Position numbers and translations under genes: made by a program. From Rhodomicrobium vannielii ATCC 17100 (GTDB lineage: Bacteria > Pseudomonadota > Alphaproteobacteria > Rhizobiales > Rhodomicrobiaceae): a stretch of DNA of 64,000 bases. The stretch lies in contig NC_014664.1 in the NCBI RefSeq assembly GCF_000166055.1, positions 496,001 to 560,000 of the forward strand. The letters are read 5' to 3'. Numbering within the stretch: the first letter of the stretch is position 1; the number at the start of each line of letters is the position of its first letter. Of this stretch, positions 1 to 8,276 are shown piece by piece. The notes under the pieces were generated by a model that worked only from the letters and a program-made list of their open reading frames with translations, was not told the origin of the DNA and searched no databases.

Positions 1-138
1 GTAACGATCGGCCTCGAAGGCCTCGACCTCGGGGCCCAGGATGTACCAGCCCGAGTCGAGCACGCGATGGATCGCGGCGTCTATTTCTGCCTTGAGTTCG
101 CGATAGACGGCGCCGAGGTCGAGGAAGGGGATCGTCAT
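1..138 (-). CDS. DegT/DnrJ/EryC1/StrS-type sugar aminotransferase, N-terminal fragment
   Basis: Only the first 46 codons are in the window; the gene runs off the left edge. The visible protein begins [15 protein letters not shown] and continues with a helix ending in [15 protein letters not shown], the usual start of PLP-dependent nucleotide-sugar aminotransferases (DegT/DnrJ/EryC1/StrS family), which make amino sugars for surface polysaccharides. The ATG shares its A with the TAA stop of the upstream WxcM-like gene (TAATG), so the two are probably translationally coupled. In known clusters a WxcM/FdtA ketoisomerase makes the 3-keto sugar that such an aminotransferase uses; that link is inferred here. 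Confidence 0.85.
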   Translation of the reverse strand, partial: MTIPFLDLGAVYRELKAEIDAAIHRVLDSGWYILGPEVEAFEADRY

Positions 139-893
139 TACCCGCGCTTTTCCAATTCTGCGAGGAAGTCGTCATAGGTTCGCAGATAATCATCGGCTTC
201 GTAGGTCCGCGATGCGAATACCAGAAGAGCCGCATCAGGGCTGTAACGATACTGGGTTCCCCAGATCATATCCGGCATGAATACCCCCATGTCTGGCCGG
301 TCGAGGGTCACTTCGCATCGGCTCTGCCCGTCATCAAGCAACACGCGACATGTGCCGTGGAGGCAGATGAGGAACTGCTGACATCGCCTGTGTGCATGTT
401 CGCCCCGCAATTCCAGAGTAGGGACATCGAAAACGACAAAATAACGGGCGGGCGAGAAGGGCACCTCGGTCGGCACTTCGCCAACGGTCAGCGCCCCGCG
501 AGCGTCGGTGATCCGGCGCATGAGAAACAGCGCGCTTTCGCCCACACCGAGATCAACCTTTGACGGGCGAGGGAGGTGGCTGAAGGCGCGAATGTCGATG
601 TGTTTCGGATCGGGGCGCCTCTGGGAGCCGCCGTCAAGATAGCCGACCACTTGCGCGGGGTTGCCTTCGACGATTGCATTCGGGGGCACCGAGCGCAGAA
701 CGACGGCGCCAGCCTTGACCCATGCGCCCTGCCCAATGGTCACGTCCGCGCCGATAACGCAGGCGGCATCAAGCCGTACATTCTGCCGAAGCACGATCCC
801 GTCTCCCGCGAGGACGACCCTTGGACCAAATGTGACGCCTTCAGCGATCTGTGCGTTTTCGGAAATTATGCAGTCAACGGGCCTTTCAGTCAT
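138..893 (-). CDS. WxcM-like bifunctional protein: acyltransferase plus FdtA-type sugar 3,4-ketoisomerase
   Basis: 251 aa with two domains. Residues about 5-90 form a left-handed beta-helix with hexapeptide repeats (ending [10 protein letters not shown]), typical of sugar N-acyltransferases. Residues about 110-245 form a cupin of the WxcM/FdtA type, with a [11 protein letters not shown] motif matching the conserved HAH region of dTDP-6-deoxyhexose 3,4-ketoisomerases. The likely role is to isomerise a dTDP-4-keto-6-deoxy sugar and N-acylate the resulting amino sugar for a polysaccharide. The start overlaps the stop of the GNAT gene by 4 bases (ATGA) and the stop overlaps the aminotransferase start, so this is one operon. 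The family call is secure; the exact sugar is unknown. Confidence 0.85.
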   Translation of the reverse strand: MTERPVDCIISENAQIAEGVTFGPRVVLAGDGIVLRQNVRLDAACVIGADVTIGQGAWVKAGAVVLRSVPPNAIVEGNPAQVVGYLDGGSQRRPDPKHIDIRAFSHLPRPSKVDLGVGESALFLMRRITDARGALTVGEVPTEVPFSPARYFVVFDVPTLELRGEHAHRRCQQFLICLHGTCRVLLDDGQSRCEVTLDRPDMGVFMPDMIWGTQYRYSPDAALLVFASRTYEADDYLRTYDDFLAELEKRG

Positions 894-1444
894 TCCTCAC
901 GCTCCCCTTCGAGGATTGCCATGTATCTGGGGCGGTCGGTCAGAAACCGGTCGCGGGCATAGGCGAAATAGATGTCGCGCGCGTCACGGCGGATTTCCGT
1001 CATACCCAGACGCCGATAGAAAGCCTGTGCATGATCGTTCTCGACACGCACGTCGACGTTTGCTGTTGGTAAATCGAGACCTTCGAACCCGACACCGAAG
1101 GACAGCACCGCGCTCTCCAGCGCCGCCTTCCGCGTCTTGTTGCGGTCAAGGATCCAACTGCCCCAGGTAAAGCTGTCTTTCCCGATGTCATAGAGTCGGA
1201 CCAGCCCGCAGCGGACGCCATCGCGGCGTTCGATGACATAATAGAGTTCTCGCAAGTCCCCCTCGCGCGCCTTGTAGTCTTCGATCCAGCGACGCTGGTC
1301 CTCGGCTGTGCCGCGTACCTCCGAGAGGTGCTGGCTGTAGGCTTGATCGGTGCGCAGGGCGTGGACGTAGTCTGCATCCTCGGGCCAGATGAGGCGCAGG
1401 ACGATGTTTGGGCCCTCGATACGGGTGAGGTCAGTGTGAACCAT
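890..1444 (-). CDS. GNAT-family N-acetyltransferase
   Basis: 184 aa with the RimJ/RimL-like GNAT layout: an N-terminal strand (GPNIVLRLIWPEDADYV), a central region including WGSWILDRNKTRKAALES where acetyl-CoA should bind, and a C-terminal NDHAQAFYRRLGM segment typical of GNAT folds. It overlaps the WxcM-like gene by 4 bases and heads the small amino-sugar operon. It probably acetylates an amino sugar or an amino-sugar precursor; the substrate cannot be read from sequence. The 167 bases upstream, as far as the glycosyltransferase stop, hold no gene and may carry a promoter. Confidence 0.8.
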   Translation of the reverse strand: MVHTDLTRIEGPNIVLRLIWPEDADYVHALRTDQAYSQHLSEVRGTAEDQRRWIEDYKAREGDLRELYYVIERRDGVRCGLVRLYDIGKDSFTWGSWILDRNKTRKAALESAVLSFGVGFEGLDLPTANVDVRVENDHAQAFYRRLGMTEIRRDARDIYFAYARDRFLTDRPRYMAILEGEREE

Positions 1445-1611
1445 CGGATCCTCAATTCATGCAAGCCGAACATGCTAAGGTCGAAGAAAACGCCGTCGTT
1501 TCGACAATAAACGTGTAGGTCAGCGAGCTAGGCCGGCGGATTCGTGTCCAGTCAACGGCCGACGTCGTAGCGCATGGAAAACAACTCGTTGGGCGTCGCC
1601 AAATACAAGGC

Positions 1612-2694
1612 TTAGCAAGCTCGGCTTTTTTCTGCCACGTCCAGCAGCAGTGCAGCGACACGGGGTCCCCAGACCTGGAGCGAATAGTGCTCTTCGACCT
1701 TGCGCCGACCAGCGGCTCCCATCCGCTGGCGCAACGCGGGATCGCGTAGCAGCGTTGCCAATGCGTCGCTCCACTCGGCTTCCGTGGTCACCAGAAAGCC
1801 ATTCACCCCATGTTCGACGATCTCGGCGTTAACGCCAACTGGCGAGGCCACGACGGGTAGCCCGCAGGCCATGTACTGGATCAGCTTGTAGCCACATTTC
1901 CCCCGCGCCCATGGCGTATCGGTTAGCGGCATGATGCCGATGTCCACAGCTTGCAGAAACGGCACTTCGGCGGCTTCGCTCCACTCAAACAGATCGAGGA
2001 GGGGCTGCGCCTCCGTCTTGGGATCGGCGCCCATCGCCGCAAGCTTTCCGCCCGCCAAAGCCGCTGCCTGTGTCAGCGTCGGCAAGAGACCAAGCATATA
2101 TTCGTTCCATGTGCTGGGCGTCCCGATCCAGCCGATCCGCACCGGACCATCTGCCGATTGTCCATCCTCACGCGGAAGATAGACAGTGGTGTCAACAACG
2201 GTTGGCACAATCTCGGTTCGCGGGCAAAGCGGGCGGGCATAAGCGGCCAGATAGGCATTGCCGCAAAGGGCCAGTTCCACCGTACCGATCGTGCGGTGCA
2301 ACTTGCGCCCCGACAAGGCCCGGATCAGTTTGCTCGAATGCAGGTCATAATTATGAAAGATCGCATCGTCGTAATCGAACACGATCGGCTTGTTCGGCCA
2401 GCGCACCAAACCTTCGAGCAGCCCCGGCAGAAACGGAAACAATTCGCAATGCAGCCAGATCACATCGACGTCAGGCTTGAAAAGCAGCCAGCGCAAGCGG
2501 TCCAGATAGCGCACCGCGACATGGCCACGGTCCCGTCGCCCGCCCGCATAAAGCTTGCGCAGATAGGCGTCGTCCAGCAAGGGGCGGGGCGCCAGTTCGA
2601 AACCCGACTCTTGCAGGAACGGGCGATATTGCTGGAAGCGCTGCCGGGTGCTTGCAGCCATGTCGCCGTATTTGGTCAGCAGGCCGATCTTCAT
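1612..2694 (-). CDS. Glycosyltransferase (GT4-like, GT-B fold)
   Basis: 360 aa when started at MKIGLLTKYG; a longer open frame extends upstream but runs inside the methyltransferase gene. The N-terminal half has DVIWLHCELFPFLPG and PIVFDYDDAIF. The C-terminal half has the GT-B signature region (RIGWIGTPST, CGYKLIQYMACGLPVVASPVG, EHGVNGFLV) seen in GT4 enzymes. It should transfer a sugar from a nucleotide donor to a lipid-linked or growing glycan on the cytoplasmic side. The ATG overlaps the TGA of the upstream methyltransferase (ATGA), indicating coupled translation. Donor and acceptor are unknown. Confidence 0.85.
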   Translation of the reverse strand: MKIGLLTKYGDMAASTRQRFQQYRPFLQESGFELAPRPLLDDAYLRKLYAGGRRDRGHVAVRYLDRLRWLLFKPDVDVIWLHCELFPFLPGLLEGLVRWPNKPIVFDYDDAIFHNYDLHSSKLIRALSGRKLHRTIGTVELALCGNAYLAAYARPLCPRTEIVPTVVDTTVYLPREDGQSADGPVRIGWIGTPSTWNEYMLGLLPTLTQAAALAGGKLAAMGADPKTEAQPLLDLFEWSEAAEVPFLQAVDIGIMPLTDTPWARGKCGYKLIQYMACGLPVVASPVGVNAEIVEHGVNGFLVTTEAEWSDALATLLRDPALRQRMGAAGRRKVEEHYSLQVWGPRVAALLLDVAEKSRAC

Positions 2695-3530
2695 GCCGCG
2701 ACCCGCCCCTTGTGTCCCACCGCGCACCAGAACGGAAAGCTTTCGGAAAATCGGATCTCCTCCAACCCGGCTGCCTGCATCATCGCCGTGATCTCGCCAC
2801 GGGTGAAACGCTGCTCCAGGGGGGTGCCGAACCGGTCGCGGGAGTCGGTGCGCATGGTGTAAAAACTGGTGTTTCGATAGCTGGACAACAGCCAGCGATC
2901 CACCTTCAGACCAAGCCTTTCGCCGAGCCACGACAGCCGCGCCAGCGGCAGATAGACCATCGCTGCAATCACATCGGTCACAGCCGATTTCGCCTGGGCA
3001 GGCAGGATGCAGATGGCGCGGCGCAGAAGGTCCGATGCCCGCCATACAAGGACATACCAAAGGGGGCGGTTGTCGAAGCGATAATAGAGATAGACGAGGA
3101 AAGGCGCACCGGGCTTCAGCATCCGCACGCAGTCTCGCAGCGCTTCGGCCGTGTTGGGGATATGGTGCAGAACGCCCAGCGAATAGCCGAAATCCTGACT
3201 GTCGGGCGGCAGCGGGCGATCAGCCACCCCGGCATTCACAAAGACCGCATTGCGCCGATGCGCAAGCTTGCGGCGCGCTACGTCCAGCGCCGCGGGTGAT
3301 GGATCGATACAGGTCAGCGTGCCCACTTTCGGCGCGACCAGCATCGCCCAGCGCCCGGACCCGCACCCCATGTCAAAACCCCGGGCTCCATCGGGTAGGC
3401 TTTCCCAAGGGAAGATGCGAAAGTATGTGTCGAACAAAGAGGCATGTTCAGCATCACCCAGCGCTTCCTGGTCAAACCGCGACCATTCATCGCCGAAGGA
3501 TGAGACGGTCTTCATGTCGATATTGCTCAT
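2691..3530 (-). CDS. Class I SAM-dependent methyltransferase
   Basis: 279 aa from MSNIDMKTVSSFGDEW; this ATG was chosen because the family commonly begins with an SFGDEWSRF-type segment. Motif I is FDMGCGSGRWAM, followed by an acidic residue in CIDPSPAALD and a motif IV/post-I region SLGVLHHIPNT. The fold is that of small-molecule or sugar methyltransferases. It is coupled by a 4-base overlap to the downstream glycosyltransferase, so it probably methylates a sugar or lipid-linked intermediate of the same polysaccharide. The exact substrate is not determinable. Confidence 0.85.
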   Translation of the reverse strand: MSNIDMKTVSSFGDEWSRFDQEALGDAEHASLFDTYFRIFPWESLPDGARGFDMGCGSGRWAMLVAPKVGTLTCIDPSPAALDVARRKLAHRRNAVFVNAGVADRPLPPDSQDFGYSLGVLHHIPNTAEALRDCVRMLKPGAPFLVYLYYRFDNRPLWYVLVWRASDLLRRAICILPAQAKSAVTDVIAAMVYLPLARLSWLGERLGLKVDRWLLSSYRNTSFYTMRTDSRDRFGTPLEQRFTRGEITAMMQAAGLEEIRFSESFPFWCAVGHKGRVAA

Positions 3531-3755
3531 TTTTGTACAGTTCTCCACGCCATGAACATCAGCACGATCCACAACCAGTGACGTCCAGTCGCGGTGGCCG
3601 GACAGGCGTTCGGCCTTGGCTTGGCGAACCGGTGCTGGGGCCGGGATGCGGGGCGCCGCGATCAAGCGTCTACACGGCCAACGCCAGCGGACAGTCACCA
3701 AGTGGCTAAAACAACAGACAGGCGCAGCCAGCATAAGCGCATATCGTGCATCAAG

Positions 3756-3923
3756 TTAGGAAAGTCGCTCGCACTCCCGCACCTCATCGTCGTCATATCT
3801 TGCCGATATTAGCGCAACAATGATAATAATACTTAGTACAATTGGCAATAACACCACACCCGATATCAAACCCAACAATCTTCCAAATAACAGTTTCAGA
3901 ATAAGCGCTCGTTTTGGAAACAT
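3756..3923 (-). CDS. Small single-pass membrane protein or truncated sugar-transferase anchor
   Basis: 55 aa beginning MFPKRALILKLL, preceded by a strong ribosome binding site (GGAGG, 8 bases before the ATG). Residues about 14-42 form one long hydrophobic helix followed by an acidic tail (ARYDDDEVRECE). The arrangement of basic residues, RLLGLISG and a long hydrophobic stretch resembles the N-terminal anchor of bacterial sugar transferases, whose catalytic part is absent here. It could be a remnant of such a gene or a real small membrane protein. No function is assigned. Confidence 0.4.
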   Translation of the reverse strand: MFPKRALILKLLFGRLLGLISGVVLLPIVLSIIIIVALISARYDDDEVRECERLS

Positions 3924-3953
3924 CGTATTTCCTCCCTGCTCGCCCTCCACCAT

Positions 3954-4622
3954 GTCTTGAGTTGCTCGCCGCCCTTTTGATCTTCTTCGATCATAGCCAG
4001 CGTTCGATCTGGCTGGAGCGGAGCGACCTCCATCGCCGATTGCGGGACGCGCCGACCCTTTCGCCCAAATCGGAGCGTCAAATCAGCGAGTTGCTGACGA
4101 ACTTCGGGCGATTGCATGCGCGAGGCACTGGATGGCGAAGCCAAACAGCGCGCGACCGGCCTGCGGAACGGGGCGAGTTCGAGGAAGCCGTATATGTAGA
4201 TATTCCGCAAGATCCCAGGATCGCGTCGCGCTCTGCCTGTCTCCAGAGGCTTGCCCCAACAGAAGGTGGCTTTGGCAAGATCAAACTGATCGACGAAACT
4301 CGTTAACCCCGGTTATCCTTGGCGATTAGCCTTCAAGGCGATCGGGAAATATCGTTCCCTGATCGCGATCCGTCCAGTCACAAAACCCGTTCGAATCCTC
4401 CCCCCGCCGTTTCACGAGGACAAAGCGTGGTAGCAGGAATGGGGGCGGTTCCAGTACTACACGGCGTGGGTCAATACTTTGCGCTACAACTCAAAAATCG
4501 GATCACGTACAGCGATGAATGCTTATCATTCGTGATCGAGATAGCGGACACGTGCTGACAGCAGCGACCTTTTCTTGCTCGCGGCATGTCTACTGGCTTG
4601 ACTGGGCCAAATTTGGTTTTTT
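3954..4622. other. Intergenic region without a recognisable gene
   Basis: About 670 bases with only overlapping short frames on both strands, none resembling a known protein. At 4389-4409 there is a GTTCGAATCCTCCCCCCGCC-like string resembling the T-loop and 3' end of a tRNA, but no complementary T-stem or tRNA body precedes it. This may be a leftover attachment site at an island boundary. Confidence 0.4.
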
Positions 4623-5132
4623 CTACTTCGCAATCAACATCTTGGCCTCGACCTGGACCCTGGTTTGTTGATTGAGTAAATCAAGGAGCAAAAGGACGCG
4701 ATCACGTTCCCGAAATTCGAGGATTTGTCCCACCAAGCCGTCGAAAGGGCCGCCGCTTATCGTTACAGTCTGACCCGCCTTTAAAGGTGCTTCTGGCTTT
4801 GAAATAACACCGTCCATTTCGCGAGCCTTGAGACTCTCGATGAAACCGACTGGAAGCACGGCAGGGCTATCGCCGATTCGCAATATCGAGCGCACGCCGT
4901 AGGTTCCCAGGATAGGCCGCAAGTATTGGAACGCGCTCTGATGCTCGACAAAAACATACCCCGGAAAAAGCGGCCGCGGCGCATCATAAGCCCGGCGAGC
5001 ATGGCGGACATGCTTTACCGTCATTGGGCAGTAAGCGGTGAAGTCTTGCCTCGCCAGATTTTCGACTGCAAAATTTTCCCGGTGCGGATGCGTTGTCAGC
5101 ACAACCCACTTTGAATTAACAGGTAACAACAT
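4623..5132 (-). CDS. NusG/RfaH-family transcription antiterminator
   Basis: 169 aa from the ATG of MLLPVNSKWVVLTTH; an upstream TTG would add three residues. The N-terminal NGN domain shows KWVVLTTHPHRENFAVENL and RPLFPGYVFVEH. A KOW-type segment (KAGQTVTISGGPFDGLVGQI) lies near residues 120-140. Specialised NusG paralogues such as RfaH bind RNA polymerase and prevent early termination in long polysaccharide operons. Its place inside a glycosyltransferase cluster supports that role, although the operon it serves is not proven. It is distinct from housekeeping nusG, which normally sits beside secE and rplK. Confidence 0.85.
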   Translation of the reverse strand: MLLPVNSKWVVLTTHPHRENFAVENLARQDFTAYCPMTVKHVRHARRAYDAPRPLFPGYVFVEHQSAFQYLRPILGTYGVRSILRIGDSPAVLPVGFIESLKAREMDGVISKPEAPLKAGQTVTISGGPFDGLVGQILEFRERDRVLLLLDLLNQQTRVQVEAKMLIAK

Positions 5133-5210
5133 AACACCCAATTTCTTAACGCGCGTAGGTATTTCTAATCAAATAGTACTTTTTGTCAGGATCAAGGCGA
5201 GCATCGAGCG

Positions 5211-6425
5211 CTATTTGTTCGAACTTGAAGCCGCCGACCGCCAGCTATCGGTGCCCGAAATCAAGCGCACCCGGCTAACGGATATCCTCGGCGTACGCCC
5301 CACGCATTCGCGCAGGGCGGCGAGGTAGGCGTCTGTGACCAGGCGCTCGTCGAACTGGCGTTCCATCTTGACGCGTCCGGCATGCCCCATTGCCAGCCGT
5401 CGCGCGTACCCCATGTCGATGATTTCGATCATCTTTGCTGCCAAGTCGTTGGCATCGCGCACGCGGCAGAGGAGCCCGTTTTCGCCGTCGTCCACGACTT
5501 CCCGGCAGCCCGGTACATCGGTTGCGACGATCGGCTTTCCAAGCGCCGCCGCCTCGAGCAGCGTGCGTGGAGTGCCCTCGCGATAGGACGGCAGGACGAC
5601 GCAATCGGCGGCCGCGATGTGCGGGCGCACGTCGTCGGCCTGTCCCAGAAAATCAATGACGCCTTCAGCCACCCATCGGTCGACATCGGTGCGTGAGACC
5701 GCGGTGCGGTTCTCCACGTCAAGGAAGCCCATCATCTGAAACGAAGCATCAGGTCGTGCTGCTTGCACTATTCGCGCAGCATCGACGTATTCGCGCACGC
5801 CCTTGTCAAAGACGAGACGCGCGATCAGCAGGAACCGGCAGCTGTTACTATTCATGCCGGGTTCACCCTCAACTGGGGCGAACCGGGTAAGGTCGATACC
5901 GGAGCCCGGTACCAGTCGGGTCTGCTCGGCCGCCACCAAGCCCGCGGAGACAAATAGTCCGCGGTCGTCGTCGTTCTGGAAGAACACGCAGTGCGAGTTG
6001 GCGAGGGCGGTCCCGTAAAGCCGCTTGACGATCTTCGTGAGCCATGTGTTGCGGATGAAGGCGGTGCCGAGCCCCGAGACATTATTGATCACTGGAATGG
6101 CGAGCCGCTGCGCCGCTAGCGACCCGTAAACATTGGGCTTTACCGTATATCCGAGATAGGCGACTGGCCGCTCCCGTCTGAGGATCGACAGGTAGCGCAG
6201 GAACAGTGAAGCATCTTTCGCTGGGTTCGTGCCCTTGCTGTCTATAGGCAGTGGGATGAACTGGCAGCCCATCGCTTCGAGCCGGGGGACATGCCCATCA
6301 GGCGGCGCAATCGCAACGACGTCGTAGCCCTCCGCGACCAGCGCAGCGATAAGCCCGGCCCGGAAGTTGGCGATGTTCCAGGCCGTATTGATGGAGATGA
6401 TGATGCGCGGGCGGGACGTAGTCAT
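5211..6425 (-). CDS. Glycosyltransferase family 4 protein
   Basis: 404 aa from the ATG of MTTSRPRIIISINTAW; a TTG 27 bases upstream is a less likely start. It has a GT-B fold: an N-terminal domain with FRAGLIAALVAEGYDVVAIAPP and GYTVKPNVYGSLAA, then a linker RLVPGSGIDLTRFAP and the donor domain with LLIARLVFDKGVREYVDAA, YREGTPRTLLEAAALGKPIVATDVPG and DGENGLL. This resembles WbpH/CapM-type GT4 enzymes that extend lipid-linked O-antigen or capsule units. The C-terminal 20 residues are unlike the family and may be an altered end. The substrate is unknown. Confidence 0.9.
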   Translation of the reverse strand: MTTSRPRIIISINTAWNIANFRAGLIAALVAEGYDVVAIAPPDGHVPRLEAMGCQFIPLPIDSKGTNPAKDASLFLRYLSILRRERPVAYLGYTVKPNVYGSLAAQRLAIPVINNVSGLGTAFIRNTWLTKIVKRLYGTALANSHCVFFQNDDDRGLFVSAGLVAAEQTRLVPGSGIDLTRFAPVEGEPGMNSNSCRFLLIARLVFDKGVREYVDAARIVQAARPDASFQMMGFLDVENRTAVSRTDVDRWVAEGVIDFLGQADDVRPHIAAADCVVLPSYREGTPRTLLEAAALGKPIVATDVPGCREVVDDGENGLLCRVRDANDLAAKMIEIIDMGYARRLAMGHAGRVKMERQFDERLVTDAYLAALRECVGRTPRISVSRVRLISGTDSWRSAASSSNK

Positions 6426-6660
6426 GGCGTGCTCATCGGAGCTATCAGGCAAGTTTGACGACGGGGTGAGGAAGGCTGCGTATCAGTGCATTGCTAGCGA
6501 GGCACATATCCGCGAGGGAGAATTGGCACGGTTCGCGAGATGACACTGCCTACGCTGTCGGTGATCCGCACGTTGCGCGATCCCTTCCGCGCCGCGAGCT
6601 TGCCTGAGAGGTTTATGTTCCGGGCTTTTAGCTTGGCTGGGTCAGGCGTTTGAGCATGAC

Positions 6661-6807
6661 GACCCAAGGTGAGCCGGTGCGGAACCGCCAGAGGATGCCG
6701 TTCAGCACGCGCCGGTCGTCACACGCGGCACGCCGCGCGGCTTGTTCGGCAGAAACGGCAGCAGGATCTCCATTCAAGGTCCGTCAGTTCGTAACATCGG
6801 GGCGTCA
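6661..6807 (-). pseudogene. IS5-family transposase remnant (N-terminal fragment, frameshifted)
   Basis: On the minus strand the conceptual protein reads MTPRCYELTDLEW, then after a frame change LLPFLPNKPRGVPRV, then after another DDRRVLNGILWRFRTGSPW. This is the N-terminal pattern of IS5-type (IS427-like) transposases. At least two frameshifts and the abrupt loss of homology after GSPW show it is dead. The bases just upstream (about 6825-6842) contain a TTTCAGAAAACGGGAGG string like the ends of such elements. The rest of the element is missing. The flanking stretch 6426-6660 holds no other recognisable gene. Confidence 0.6.
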
Positions 6808-6917
6808 TCAATGCCTCCCGTTTTCTGAAAGGCGTTATCAAATGACACCCGTTTTGGTACGCCAGCCGGATACTTCCCGGATATTAACGGCCGTCCGGCT
6901 GGTTGTAGTATTATCAA

Positions 6918-8204
6918 TCATAGGCGACGCGACTTGAAAATATTAGTCAAACGAGTGACAGACGGAAATGTACGCTTTTGGTGCCTCAAGTGATTGGCTT
7001 GCAGATAACATTTTCCAACCCATAGGACGACATTTTCGAATATTGACAACGTCGTCATCTTTTCAGCCCTCAGTATTGCATCAGCAAACTCGTCAAGGGT
7101 CGATTCCCTCAGTCGCGCTGCCAAGTTATCCTTTTGGCCAATTCTCGCTCGTTCTTGAGAAGTCAGTGCGGCAACCGACCGCAGGACGTCGTGAAGTTTC
7201 CGCTCAGGAAATCCATCAACGCGATCTCCAACACTATCCGTGGGCGCCTCGTGCAGATGGCCGTAACATGCATCCCCCTGATTTTCGACTGCAACACAAA
7301 CAGGCATGCCGGTTTTCGCAGCCTCTAGAACGGCAGTGCCCATTCCAACGAAAACGTCATATGAAGACACGGTTTGGTCAAACATGGCGTGTGGTAAGGG
7401 GCCGCAAAGCCTGACGTAGTCCATTACGCCATATCTTTGCGTTGTCGAAACGATGGCGGATTCCTCGGGGCCATAACCCCAGATGTCCCATGTAGCATCG
7501 ATGCCATCGTCTCGTAGTTGCCTAATGACCATTGCAGCGTTCATGTTATAACTTTTGAATGCAACAAAGCGTCCAACCGACACGATGCGGAGCGCAGCGC
7601 GCTTATTACAAGTGCGCGTCGCTTCGGCATTATTCTCTGAAGAGTAGGTTGTAGTCGGCTCCCGCCCTACAATCCGCAGTACAGGATACCCCCTTAAACA
7701 GATGCGCCAGAATGCTTGATGAGCGTTGAGGGCGGCATCATTCATGAAGTGGGTAGAGCGCTTTGGTAAAATAAAGAAAAGTTCCCGCATTAACTTTCGA
7801 ATAATCCCGCTTCGACTGAAGAAAAATGCACGAGAATGGCTTACCCAGTGAAAATGATGGACGACCAGCGTTTCCCTCCGGCGCCGCAGAACCATTCGTG
7901 CCAAGAGCTCAGCCGCGACCGCAGCGGAGGGATGCAAGCTGACAAATATAACTCTCTTTGCATTGGAAGCAATTAACTGATTGGCCCTTGAGATCAAATC
8001 TGGGTATCCATTGTGAGAAAAAATCCGAAGTCCATCAGTATTTTTTAAAATATCGTTCTCTCGACACGCCACTGTAACCGCAATGCCGAATCGCAAGAAT
8101 TGCTCTATAAGCTTCATCTCTAGTACTTCTATTCCACCGAGATGAAAGTGGCTTTGTATGAAAATTACATCGATTTCTTTCAGACAAGCACGATCTCTGT
8201 TCAT
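6918..8204 (-). CDS. Glycosyltransferase (GT4-like), AT-rich
   Basis: 428 aa from MNRDRACLKEIDVIFIQ; the frame continues upstream into the insertion sequence, so this ATG is the last native start. The N-terminal half has FIQSHFHLGGIEVLEMKLI, the usual glycine-rich loop of GT4 enzymes. The donor half has IVSVGRFVAFKSYN, IWGYGPEE, VRLCGPLPHAMFDQ and MGTAVLEAAKTGMPVCVAVE. The gene is clearly more AT-rich than neighbouring core genes, suggesting separate acquisition. An IS481-type element ends 13 bases upstream of the start and may have replaced the native promoter. The sugar is unknown. Confidence 0.8.
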   Translation of the reverse strand: MNRDRACLKEIDVIFIQSHFHLGGIEVLEMKLIEQFLRFGIAVTVACRENDILKNTDGLRIFSHNGYPDLISRANQLIASNAKRVIFVSLHPSAAVAAELLARMVLRRRRETLVVHHFHWVSHSRAFFFSRSGIIRKLMRELFFILPKRSTHFMNDAALNAHQAFWRICLRGYPVLRIVGREPTTTYSSENNAEATRTCNKRAALRIVSVGRFVAFKSYNMNAAMVIRQLRDDGIDATWDIWGYGPEESAIVSTTQRYGVMDYVRLCGPLPHAMFDQTVSSYDVFVGMGTAVLEAAKTGMPVCVAVENQGDACYGHLHEAPTDSVGDRVDGFPERKLHDVLRSVAALTSQERARIGQKDNLAARLRESTLDEFADAILRAEKMTTLSIFENVVLWVGKCYLQANHLRHQKRTFPSVTRLTNIFKSRRL

Positions 8205-8217
8205 AGCAATAATCTTT

Positions 8218-8243
8218 AGATGTTTGATCCCGGCATTTGATGG
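8218..8243. repeat. Left terminal inverted repeat of the IS481-type element
   Basis: The 26-bp arm pairs with 9215-9240 with three mismatches at positions 8-10. The conserved inner part is TCCCGGCATTTGATGG. Confidence 0.8.
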
Positions 8244-8276
8244 TGCATTATTCTCCCTCGGCTGGAAGGATGCGCT

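Noticed and set aside
4389-4409. Complete tRNA gene at this position
   Set aside because: The bases before the T-loop-like string do not pair with those after it and there is no anticodon arm, so at best it is a fragment.
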